64,000 nucleotides of DNA from Bartonella taylorii (GTDB taxonomy: Bacteria > Pseudomonadota > Alphaproteobacteria > Rhizobiales > Rhizobiaceae): positions 327,001 to 391,000 of the forward strand of contig NZ_CP083693.1 of the NCBI RefSeq assembly GCF_023920105.1, in the 5' to 3' direction. Shown here one piece after another: positions 7,633 through 15,471 of this stretch. Within the stretch, counting starts at the first letter, position 1, and the number at the start of each line of letters is the position of its first letter. The position numbers were made by a program, and so were the translations under genes. The notes beneath the pieces were generated by a model. That model was not told the DNA's origin, did not search any database, and saw only the letters and a program-made list of their open reading frames with translations.

Positions 7633-7908
7633 CTAATACCTGTAATGTTGGATTCTGGTCGTTCGTAATCCAGCTAAACCGTGCTCATCGATCAAACTTT
7701 GCCATGAAAGAAATTCTTCTACGGTCAAAGTATAGCGTTGACACGCTTCATCAAGACTTAACAATCCACCTCTGACAGCCGCAACAACTTCAGCTTTGCG
7801 ACGGATTACCCAACGCCGTGTTGTTTTTGGCGGTAGATCCGCGATTGTAAGTGGACTTCCATCTGGCCCAATAACATATTTCATTTGTGCTTTTATCAAA
7901 GTAGTCAT
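7633..7908 (-). CDS. sciP: CtrA inhibitor SciP (DUF1153)
   Basis: 91 residues, nearly superimposable on Caulobacter SciP. It contains KYVIGPDGSPLTIADLPP, then RRWVIRRKAEVVAAVRGGLL and EEFLSWQ, and ends GLAGLRTTRIQHYRY. The helix-turn-helix domain binds DNA and CtrA, blocking CtrA-dependent recruitment of RNA polymerase so that its targets fall silent early in the cell cycle. Its position about 1.1 kb from ctrA puts inhibitor, regulator and phosphotransferase in one cluster. The start MTTLIKAQMKYVIG fits the family. The role is well established in Caulobacter and inferred here. Confidence 0.93.
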   Translation of the reverse strand: MTTLIKAQMKYVIGPDGSPLTIADLPPKTTRRWVIRRKAEVVAAVRGGLLSLDEACQRYTLTVEEFLSWQSLIDEHGLAGLRTTRIQHYRY

Positions 7909-8260
7909 TGTATCCTCTACCTTTAGTCAAGGACTTGATTCGTTTGTAAAACATGAAATTTAAAAAAGAGCTAAACACCTTGAAAAAAAATTAACAAAGT
8001 AAGCCAGTAGGTAAAAATATGGTGCAAAGTGAGGCGCATAGAGTAGCCTATTACGATGTTTTTGTTGCATTTTTTTAAAAAGAGCAAAAAGGACTTTTAT
8101 TGTGCCTTATTTTTATCACTCTTTTTTCGTTTTCAGCCGCTTTAAAGTAGAGTTATACTAGTGGTTGTGGATAGGATAAAAAAACTATAAAAAATGACAA
8201 GTGACAGAGTGCACATAGGAAAATGAGCCAAGAGATGCCCATTAAATAGAGAATGAATAC
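7909..8260. other. Intergenic region sciP-mnmA
   Basis: About 350 bp between divergent genes. It presumably holds the sciP and mnmA promoters. I see no RNA gene and no credible ORF. Confidence 0.5.
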
Positions 8261-9469
8261 ATGTTTTTGAACAGTCTTGATTTGCCAGGCCAACCTGAAA
8301 ATTCCCGCATTGTTGTAGCAATGTCTGGTGGGGTTGATTCGTCGGTTGTTGCAGGTCTTTTGAAAAAGGAAGGGTATGATGTCGTTGGAATTACATTGCA
8401 GCTTTATGATCATGGTGCTGTAACACATCGTGTGGGGGCATGTTGTGCTGGACAAGATATTGAAGATGCGCGTCGCGTAGCAGAGACACTCGGGATACCT
8501 CACTATGTTCTTGATTATGAAGAGCGATTTCGCGAAGCTGTGATTAATCCTTTTGCAGAAAGTTATGCACATGGAGAAACGCCCATACCTTGCGTGGCCT
8601 GCAATCAAACTGTCAAGTTTGCTGATTTATTAGCAACTGCGCGTGAGTTGAGGGCAGATGCTTTGGCAACAGGGCATTATATTCGCTCGCGTCCCCATGG
8701 AGTACATCGGGCGCTCTTTCGTCCTCTCGATGCTGATCGCGATCAGAGTTATTTTCTTTTTGCAACGACACAAGAGCAGATTGATTATCTGCGTTTTCCA
8801 CTTGGTGATCTTCCGAAAGCACGTGTTCGTGAAATAGCAGCAGAAATGGGCTTTGTTGTTGCCAATAAGCATGACAGCCAAGATATTTGTTTTGTTCCGC
8901 AAGGAAAATATTCTGATGTTATCACAAAATTACGTCCAGAAGCAGCTAATCCTGGGGTTATTGTGCATATTGATGGACAGATTTTAGGAAAACATTCGGG
9001 AATTGTTAATTATACTGTTGGTCAGCGTCGTGGTATTGGTGTTGCAACGGGTGAAGCGCTTTATGTGATTTATCTCGATGTAGAAAATGCGCGTGTTATT
9101 GTTGGGCCGCGTGAAATGCTGGAAACACATAAGCTTTTTTTGCGTGACGTAAATTGGCTTGGTGATGAGCAATTAGATAATTTTCCTTCTGATGGTATTG
9201 AGGTAGCTGTAAAAGTTCGTTCAACACGTCCGCCCCATCTTGCTCGCGTATATTATCAAGACGGTATTTTTTCCGTTGAATTGTTGGAACGTGAAAACGG
9301 TGTGGCGCCAGGGCAAGCTTGTGTTCTTTATGATGGAAATGGTGATGGAGCACGTGTTCTTGGAGGTGGTTTTGTTACTCATTCAGAACGTGATGCCGGT
9401 GCTGAAGTGATGTTGAAGCGCGTTTTGTGTAATCTGGAAACAAAAGCTACTGTTTCTTCCAAAATTTAA
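8261..9469 (+). CDS. mnmA: tRNA-specific 2-thiouridylase MnmA
   Basis: 402 residues. MnmA adenylates U34 of tRNA-Lys, -Glu and -Gln, then transfers persulfide sulfur to make 2-thiouridine. The PP-loop ATP site is MSGGVDSS at residues 21-28. The catalytic cysteine pair is in [13 protein letters not shown] and [10 protein letters not shown]. The conserved [11 protein letters not shown] lies between them, and [16 protein letters not shown] begins the C-terminal beta-barrel part. The length suits alphaproteobacterial MnmA. The start has only a weak ribosome site (GAGA upstream). It is a single gene with no evident operon partner, since the next gene is convergent. Confidence 0.96.
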   Translation: MFLNSLDLPGQPENSRIVVAMSGGVDSSVVAGLLKKEGYDVVGITLQLYDHGAVTHRVGACCAGQDIEDARRVAETLGIPHYVLDYEERFREAVINPFAESYAHGETPIPCVACNQTVKFADLLATARELRADALATGHYIRSRPHGVHRALFRPLDADRDQSYFLFATTQEQIDYLRFPLGDLPKARVREIAAEMGFVVANKHDSQDICFVPQGKYSDVITKLRPEAANPGVIVHIDGQILGKHSGIVNYTVGQRRGIGVATGEALYVIYLDVENARVIVGPREMLETHKLFLRDVNWLGDEQLDNFPSDGIEVAVKVRSTRPPHLARVYYQDGIFSVELLERENGVAPGQACVLYDGNGDGARVLGGGFVTHSERDAGAEVMLKRVLCNLETKATVSSKI

Positions 9470-9540
9470 ACAACCGTTTCTTATAAATAAAAGTGGTATC
9501 TTCATCGGATATTTTTTACAAATTAAAATATTATCAATCT

Positions 9541-10356
9541 TTAATAGAGTTTATAAGAATCGCTAAAATGGGCGAGTGCAATACCTGATGCTGTGGCTAC
9601 ATTGAGGCTGTCGAAGCCATGAGCCATTGGAATACGTAAGGTGTCTGATTTTTGTAGTACATGGCTTGGTAAGCCATCCCCTTCTGTTCCCAAAATAAGG
9701 GCTGTCCTTTTTGTTATTTTTGCTTGTTTTAGAGTGCATGGGCTAGAGGGAGAAAGCGCATAAAGATGAAAGTCTACATCGTGTAAAGCTGTTATAATGT
9801 TATTAATATCGGCGCCTTGTGTATAGGGTATCTTGAGAGTTGCACCAGCAGAAACTCTGATTGATTTGCGGTAAAGTGGATCGCAAGAGGTTTTGTCAAC
9901 GATAATGCCATTACTGGCAAAGGCAGCTGCATTACGAAAAATAGCACCCATATTATCGTGATTAGAGATGCCGCATAAAACTAGAATCAAGGCTTTTTCT
10001 GGAAGATCTTGTAAAAAATTTTGTAATGATAGTAGCGTTTTGCGTTTACCGATACCAAGCACACCACGATGAACATGGAATCCCGCAATATTATCCATGA
10101 CTTTTTGTGGAACGCAATAAATGGGGCATGTTGGTTGTGTTTCTTTTAAAAGGGGTATAAGTCCAGGAAGACGTTCTATCACAATAAGCAGAGAGAGAGC
10201 AGAAAATTCTTTCGAATGCAGCAATGCCGACAATGTTACTTTGCCTTCAGCAATAAATTGATGTTGCCGTCCAACAAGATCTTTTTCACGGATATTGTGA
10301 TAGTTTCTCAAACGTGGATCATCAGTTTCGTAGATTGTGGTGATGTTCAAATGCAT
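9541..10356 (-). CDS. SpoU/TrmH-family RNA 2'-O-methyltransferase
   Basis: 271 residues. An N-terminal substrate-binding domain includes REKDLVGRQHQFIAEG. A C-terminal SPOUT domain shows the three TrmH motifs: SNHDNMGAIFRNAAAF, ALILGTEGDGLP and SLNVATASGIALAHF. The second and third form the trefoil knot that binds SAM. Family members methylate ribose 2'-OH groups in tRNA or 23S rRNA. The target cannot be read from sequence; the layout is closer to TrmH/RlmB-like rRNA enzymes than to TrmL. It converges on mnmA. Confidence 0.88.
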   Translation of the reverse strand: MHLNITTIYETDDPRLRNYHNIREKDLVGRQHQFIAEGKVTLSALLHSKEFSALSLLIVIERLPGLIPLLKETQPTCPIYCVPQKVMDNIAGFHVHRGVLGIGKRKTLLSLQNFLQDLPEKALILVLCGISNHDNMGAIFRNAAAFASNGIIVDKTSCDPLYRKSIRVSAGATLKIPYTQGADINNIITALHDVDFHLYALSPSSPCTLKQAKITKRTALILGTEGDGLPSHVLQKSDTLRIPMAHGFDSLNVATASGIALAHFSDSYKLY

Positions 10357-10467
10357 ATGGGGCTTTTAATGTTCTTTCTTCTAAATTGCCAGATGTTAAA
10401 TATTTGCTTTATTTTTGAATAGTTAAGACGAAAAAAACATTATTTTAAACCTAAGGTAGAATTTATG

Positions 10468-10496
10468 TTGACATTATGCAACCTTTGGTATACATA
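10468..10496 (+). promoter_or_regulatory. Candidate strong promoter for a small RNA
   Basis: TTGACA at 10468-10473 is a perfect -35 box. The -10 could be TATACA at 10489-10494 (15-base spacer) or TACATA at 10491-10496 (17-base spacer). No ORF follows. A stem-loop-rich stretch ending in a strong terminator does. Confidence 0.55.
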
Positions 10497-10499
10497 GGG

Positions 10500-10635
10500 A
10501 ATGCCGAGGGCGGTACAATGTATTTTGTTTTCGCATCGGATGCAGGGTCTTAGGTCCCCGCTATTTCCTAAGCTCTGCATGCCCTTAATTCCTAAGGGAA
10601 AAGAATCTGGGTCCCCAATGCCCAGATTCTTTTTT
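10500..10635 (+). ncRNA. Candidate structured small RNA (about 136 nt)
   Basis: It starts just after a consensus-like promoter and ends in a textbook terminator. Three hairpins can be drawn. The first is a long interrupted stem near 10540-10582 in which ATGCAG pairs with CTGCAT and the inner CTTAGG with CCTAAG. The second is a short hairpin, CCCTTA/TAAGGG, near 10582-10598. The third is the terminator stem AAGAATCTGGG/CCCAGATTCTT followed by T's. The sequence is richer in GC than its surroundings and lacks an ORF. I could not match it to 4.5S RNA, RNase P RNA, tmRNA or a 6S RNA I can recall. It may be a Bartonella-specific sRNA, or a very long leader of the CDF gene about 440 bp downstream. 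Confidence 0.6.
10601..10635 (+). terminator. Rho-independent terminator of the candidate small RNA
   Basis: An 11-bp perfect stem (10601-10611 with 10621-10631) and a 9-base loop are followed directly by a T tract. It is one of the strongest terminators in the window and has no gene upstream on this strand except the proposed sRNA. Confidence 0.85.
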
Positions 10636-10639
10636 GGGT

Positions 10640-11079
10640 ATTCCTTTTTCGTTCTAGAAAATGGTTTTTAAGTTGTTTTAGCAGTCATATTTTTTAATAT
10701 AGTTGAAGTGTAAGGTTGCAACAGAATGTTAAGCGATCTTTTTACGCTGTGTGCGATTATGTTAATTTGTTGAATGGCTCTATGATTATAAACAAGATTG
10801 AATGATGGTGCGTGAGAGTGATGCATTTGAGAAAAAATAACAAGTGATTTCTCTTAAGAGCTGTTGGTTTGAATTATATCCGTGTTACTTCTATTCATTG
10901 TATTATATTGAGTATAAGTATAGGGCAGTTGTTATAATAACAATGGTGCGCTGTGAGAGTCATTGATTGTATTATGAAATTTCTGTGATATTGGAGAAAT
11001 ATTGGCGATATGTCAAAAATATCATAGGGTATATGGTTAAAAGTGTTATTTCTTATAACCTGAAGAAAAGGGTGTGGTT
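10640..11079. other. Intergenic region upstream of the CDF transporter
   Basis: About 440 bp of AT-rich sequence with no ORF or RNA fold that I can support. It must contain the transporter's promoter if the upstream terminator works. Confidence 0.5.
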
Positions 11080-11988
11080 ATGGATGTAAAAATCAATATA
11101 CAAAGCTTAACCTTATACTCTATTTTCGTTGCTTGTATCGTTTTTGCTTTGAAATATTGGGCATATTACATTACTGATTCCGTTGCACTTTATTCTGATG
11201 CTTTAGAATCGATCGTAAATATACTTGCTGCATTAGCAGCGTGGTGGGCTGTTAAAATCAGTCTGAAGCCTGCGGATCATGATCATCCTTTTGGACATCA
11301 TAAGGCAGAATACTTTTCTGCAATTCTTGAAGGAATCCTGATCATTATTGCGGCAATTATTATTTTAAGAGAAGCATGGATGGCTCTTTCAACCGTTAAA
11401 TTATTGCAGAAGCCTGGAATATGGCTCGTTATTCATCTTGTTGCAAGTGTTATAAATTACATGTGGGGCTGGGTTCTGATGCGGCAGGGGAAAATTCATC
11501 GATCACCAGCTCTTAAAGCTGATGGGATGCATTTCATGATAGATGTTTTTACGTCACTTGCCATTTTAATTGGTTTGGTTGCTGGTTTTGTGGGTGGATG
11601 GAGTGTCTTGGACCCGATTTTAGCGATAATTGTTGGGGTTAATATTCTTTTACAAGGCTGGAAGGTGATTAGGAGTGCGGTTCAAGGGTTAATGGATGTT
11701 GGAGTTGAATTGAATGAAAATATGCGCATTCGGGAGCTTATTTCTGCAAATGCGCATGGTGCACTTGAAGTCCATGATTTGCTTACGCGTGTTGCTGGTA
11801 GAGTTACTTTTATAGAGTTTCATTTGGTTGTTCCAGCTGCAATGTCGGTAGGAGAAGCACATCAGATTTGCGATAAAATTGAAGGGGTTCTTCAAAAAGA
11901 GTTTGATAATGTGCGTATTTCTATTCATGTTGAGCCTGAAAATGAAGCTAAGTTACCCTTGGGCACGACGGTGGTTCCTTTTATATAA
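11080..11988 (+). CDS. Cation diffusion facilitator (CDF) metal/proton antiporter
   Basis: About 302 residues with six predicted membrane helices and a cytoplasmic C-terminal domain. CDF proteins export Zn, Fe, Mn or similar divalent ions in exchange for protons. The transport site is visible as SDALESIVNI in helix 2 and KADGMHFMIDV in helix 5, preceded by the cytoplasmic HDHPFGHHKAEYFSA. The C-terminal part (VHDLLTRVAGRVTFIEFHLVV) is the ferredoxin-like dimerisation domain. I chose the ATG at 11080, with GAAAAGGG just upstream; a GTG two codons earlier is also open. Metal preference cannot be assigned safely. Confidence 0.9.
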   Translation: MDVKINIQSLTLYSIFVACIVFALKYWAYYITDSVALYSDALESIVNILAALAAWWAVKISLKPADHDHPFGHHKAEYFSAILEGILIIIAAIIILREAWMALSTVKLLQKPGIWLVIHLVASVINYMWGWVLMRQGKIHRSPALKADGMHFMIDVFTSLAILIGLVAGFVGGWSVLDPILAIIVGVNILLQGWKVIRSAVQGLMDVGVELNENMRIRELISANAHGALEVHDLLTRVAGRVTFIEFHLVVPAAMSVGEAHQICDKIEGVLQKEFDNVRISIHVEPENEAKLPLGTTVVPFI

Positions 11989-12218
11989 AAAGATTTTCCC
12001 CAATTATCTGTAGAAGCGTAAACATTGTTTTTTAGGATAGTGATATAAAGCTTGATGATACACACTCGAGAGGAACTAATCTGTAATCAGAGATGGTTAA
12101 AAACTTTCTTCTTTTAGGGTGAAGAAGAGGCAAAATTATTATTTAAAGGAATATGAATTAAAAGATATTTTCGTTTTTTGCTTGTTTTTACAATTTTTGG
12201 GTTATTCTTACAGATTGT

Positions 12219-13121
12219 TTAAAGATTAATTGTTTCAGTACACGCTATTTCATTTTTTTGATTGATAAGATTATAGCGTTGCAGCTGACAGTTCCAGCGA
12301 TGGTGAAAGCGCTCAATGGAAAATAAATTGAAACCTGCGGGTGGTTTTTTTTCACCAAAAGCCTGTGATGCGGAAGCAACACCAACAATAGGAATTTTTC
12401 CTATTGTTCCTTCAATGACCTTTAGTGTGGGTAAATGGGTATGACCGTGAAGAACAAGTTCACAGCCATGATATTTTATAACATCTAGAAAACGCTCGAT
12501 GCCCCATAATTTTTTATGCCAAGAGGTTGCATGATGAAAGGGAGGATGATGTATCATGACGACACGAAACAGATCGCGTGCTGCTGCTTCGTTTAAAAGT
12601 TGTGATAAAGCTTGCGCTTGCATTTTACCAAAATAACCAAAAGCTTGAAAAGGTGGTGTAGCAATGGCTGAGGAAGCGCCTATAATGGCAATATTATTGC
12701 GAATGCGCATATAAGGGAAGGGAAGGGAAGGTTTTTGAGGGGAATCACTTGAGATCCAAGATTGAAAGAGAGTACAGGCTTTTAGAAATGCTCCACCGAC
12801 ATAGGCGTCATGATTGCCAAATGTTAAAGAAATATTTTGGGGCTGTCCTTGGTTAAGCAACCAATTATGTGCTTGTTCAAATTCTTTGTCGAGAGCAAGA
12901 TTGACAAGATCACCAGAGATTACAAGATGATCAGGATTTGTCTTTTTTAAGGCATCCATTAAAGTTTCTAGGACATTGGTTGCCATTTGGCTCTTACGTT
13001 TTCTTTGCCAATTAAGATAGCCAGTAAGGCGCTTGCCAAAAAGTTCAAATAGGGAAGGTTGCGGCAAAGGTGAAAGATGCACATCCGATATATGAGCAAG
13101 ATAAAACATAAGCGTTAGCAT
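12219..13121 (-). CDS. Calcineurin-like metallophosphoesterase
   Basis: 300 residues with the full set of metallophosphoesterase motifs: ISDVHL near residue 11, VISGDLVN, FGNHD, MIHHPP and HGHTH. These ligands hold two metal ions that hydrolyse phosphomonoesters or phosphodiesters. The substrate is unknown; relatives include cyclic-nucleotide and UDP-diacylglucosamine phosphodiesterases, but length and context do not decide. The start could be the fifth codon (MFYLAHISDVHL), which places the first motif near the N-terminus as usual. It stands alone. Confidence 0.88.
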   Translation of the reverse strand: MLTLMFYLAHISDVHLSPLPQPSLFELFGKRLTGYLNWQRKRKSQMATNVLETLMDALKKTNPDHLVISGDLVNLALDKEFEQAHNWLLNQGQPQNISLTFGNHDAYVGGAFLKACTLFQSWISSDSPQKPSLPFPYMRIRNNIAIIGASSAIATPPFQAFGYFGKMQAQALSQLLNEAAARDLFRVVMIHHPPFHHATSWHKKLWGIERFLDVIKYHGCELVLHGHTHLPTLKVIEGTIGKIPIVGVASASQAFGEKKPPAGFNLFSIERFHHRWNCQLQRYNLINQKNEIACTETINL

Positions 13122-13374
13122 AACGTTGAAAACGATTTAGGCAATAAAAAAATTATAAAAAAACCCAGTGCTTTTGGGAGGAAAGAGAGGATTGTGAAAT
13201 AAAAAAATAGTTTGTCGTGAATGTAATAAAAACCTTTGGGGAATTTATGCTTCATTGGTTTTTGGATGATAAAAAGAGAGTATGATACTCTGCGTTATTA
13301 TTTAGCTCATCGGTGTATATTTTTCTGTAGGATGGATTGCATTTTTAGATTACGGCATAAATTCTCAGTTTTTT

Positions 13375-15471
13375 TTAACGGCTTTCACGATACCACATGC
13401 TGTTTAATAGTAAAAGACAAGCAAGGAGTGCAAAAAAACCGGAAAAGATCGAAAAATGAAAAATATTGATTAAACGGGTCTCCGTTGCTTCTCTCAGAAC
13501 AATTGAATGAGAAGGAAGGGATGTTGGGCTTGTTTGGGATCGAATTACCTTGAGAGGAGGAAGATGAATGCTTCCTCTTTCTTTGTCGTATAAACGCGTG
13601 ATATGTCCGCCAGTGTGTTTACTGATAGGGGCTAATTTTTCTTCCGTTGAAATTAAGTCAAACAATTCGAGATTATCAAATATCCCTACAGAAGAAAGCG
13701 CTGTTAGATTGCCATTTTTGATGGTAAAAATCCCTGTTTCATTCGTATTAATAGTTGCTGTAAAGACACCTTCTTGTTCTTTTGTAAGGATAATATTTTC
13801 TTTTTTTCCAGAAGGAAAAGTTATTTCGGCTGGCTCTGGGTGATCTTTGAGCGTTTGGCGGTGAATCATTAAACGATGTTGGTCGCTGGTGGTACTTAAC
13901 TTTTCTTCTTCAAGTTCTGGTTCTTTCATAAGCCAATGGGCAATTCGGCGATAAAGAGCTGCATAAGGTCCTCCTCCTTCAAAGCCTCTTGCCCACAGCC
14001 AACTTTCGTCGGAGAGTAACATGCCTACACGTCCTTTACCAACATGGGAAAGAAGCAAAAGTGGTTGTTCATCAGCTCCTTTCATGAGAGAAGTGCCTTT
14101 GTGTCCGTTTTGAATGGCAATTTGTCGCATCCATTGCCCCCACTGAGAGGCTGGATCAGTGGGTGTTGCAAGCCCTCTTGTGACAGGATGACGTTCACCG
14201 TCTTTAGTTAATTGGGGGCGAAAAGGTTTTTGAATAATAACACCATTTGGTAGTGCGGGTAGGATGCTTATTAAAGGTGTTTTGGCAAGCGAGTTTTGTT
14301 GAGTAAATTCAGGTCCTGTTACCATCAGCAACGCGCCACCCTTTTGTACATATTGCGCGATATAATCATAATAGATTAATGGAAGAACAGTAGAATGTTG
14401 GTAGCCGTCAAGGATGATGAGATCAAAATTCCCGATCTCTTCAACAAAGAGTTTTCTTGTAGGAAAGACTACAAGTGATAATTGGCTTAATGGCGTATTA
14501 TCTGCTTTGTTCGGAGGACGCAAAATAGTAAAATGAACAAGATCAATATTGGAATCACCTTTCAAAAGATCACGCCATGTCCGTTCACCATTGTAAGGTG
14601 CTCCTGAAATAAGGAGGACACGCAAATTTTCTCTGATTCCTTCAATAATAGTTATGGCACGGTTGTTTTCAAAGCTTAATTCACCTTTGTGCGCATTAGT
14701 AGTAACTTGGATGATATTTTTTTCAGCATGAAGAAGAGTGATTTCAGTTTGAAAAACAATGCCAGGAGTTACAGAATAATGGCCAACTTCTTGTCCATTG
14801 ATACTTATAGTAATGTCTGCTTGCGTTGGTAGAGATTCTTTGGGTTGTCCTTTATCTTCTACCAAGATGGAGAGCATTTGTGGTTTGTTAATAAGGGCAA
14901 AGCGGGGAGGAGAAATAAATTTGATTTGGCGGTCAAATTCATCTGATCTTCCTGTTATAAGGGCATTGACAGGTGCTTTATGGTGAAGTTCTGAGAGAGG
15001 CGGAATGTCATGGACTTGTCCATCAGTGATGAAGATTGTACCTGCATAACGAGATGGTGGGATATCAGATAGCGCTTGTGTTAAGGCATTAAACAAATTT
15101 GTTGAGTGGGCATATTGATTATCAGCAAGTTTTCCAGCCTCAATAAATCGTGGTTCAAATTGCGGATAATGCGCCAATGCATTGGTTAATTGCGCGCGTG
15201 CTGTGTCACTATCACTTGTGCGTGTGCCAAATGTTTGGCTTTTGCTGCGATCAATGACAATGCCTACAGTGCTTTTAACTGGTTCACGTTGCTCTTTTAT
15301 GATCATGGGATTAAGCAGAGCAAGAATCAATGAGAACAATGCCATCAGCCGCAATAAAGAGCCTTGGCGTTGTGTAACAAGGCCAATAATGACGAACACG
15401 GTAGATAATCCACTTAAGAGGAGAATCCAAGAGAGTGGTAAAAAAGGCTGAAAAGTGATGAATGCTATCAT
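13375..15471 (-). CDS. Membrane protein with VWA-like MIDAS motif, last gene of the MoxR operon
   Basis: 698 residues. Two N-terminal membrane helices lie at about residues 11-32 and 38-60, and one at the C-terminus near 670-690. Between them is a large periplasmic or cytoplasmic domain. Near residue 71 the sequence VGIVIDRSKSQ matches the von Willebrand A metal site (DxSxS). A later part (RVLLISGAPYNGERTWRDLL) resembles the glutamine-amidotransferase-like domain often found in this family. The ATG overlaps the previous stop by four bases. MoxR-associated VWA proteins are thought to act with the ATPase in envelope protein maturation or stress resistance; the substrate is unknown. Confidence 0.78.
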   Translation of the reverse strand: MIAFITFQPFLPLSWILLLSGLSTVFVIIGLVTQRQGSLLRLMALFSLILALLNPMIIKEQREPVKSTVGIVIDRSKSQTFGTRTSDSDTARAQLTNALAHYPQFEPRFIEAGKLADNQYAHSTNLFNALTQALSDIPPSRYAGTIFITDGQVHDIPPLSELHHKAPVNALITGRSDEFDRQIKFISPPRFALINKPQMLSILVEDKGQPKESLPTQADITISINGQEVGHYSVTPGIVFQTEITLLHAEKNIIQVTTNAHKGELSFENNRAITIIEGIRENLRVLLISGAPYNGERTWRDLLKGDSNIDLVHFTILRPPNKADNTPLSQLSLVVFPTRKLFVEEIGNFDLIILDGYQHSTVLPLIYYDYIAQYVQKGGALLMVTGPEFTQQNSLAKTPLISILPALPNGVIIQKPFRPQLTKDGERHPVTRGLATPTDPASQWGQWMRQIAIQNGHKGTSLMKGADEQPLLLLSHVGKGRVGMLLSDESWLWARGFEGGGPYAALYRRIAHWLMKEPELEEEKLSTTSDQHRLMIHRQTLKDHPEPAEITFPSGKKENIILTKEQEGVFTATINTNETGIFTIKNGNLTALSSVGIFDNLELFDLISTEEKLAPISKHTGGHITRLYDKERGSIHLPPLKVIRSQTSPTSLPSHSIVLREATETRLINIFHFSIFSGFFALLACLLLLNSMWYRESR

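Noticed and set aside
8153..8608. Minus-strand open frame of 151 codons
   Set aside because: It is antisense to mnmA and has no family features or ribosome site; a shadow of the real gene.
10500..10635. Candidate RNA as 4.5S SRP RNA, RNase P RNA, tmRNA or 6S RNA
   Set aside because: No GGAAG-type SRP loop, no RNase P core, no tRNA-like ends, and the stem pattern does not give the open central bubble I would expect of 6S RNA.
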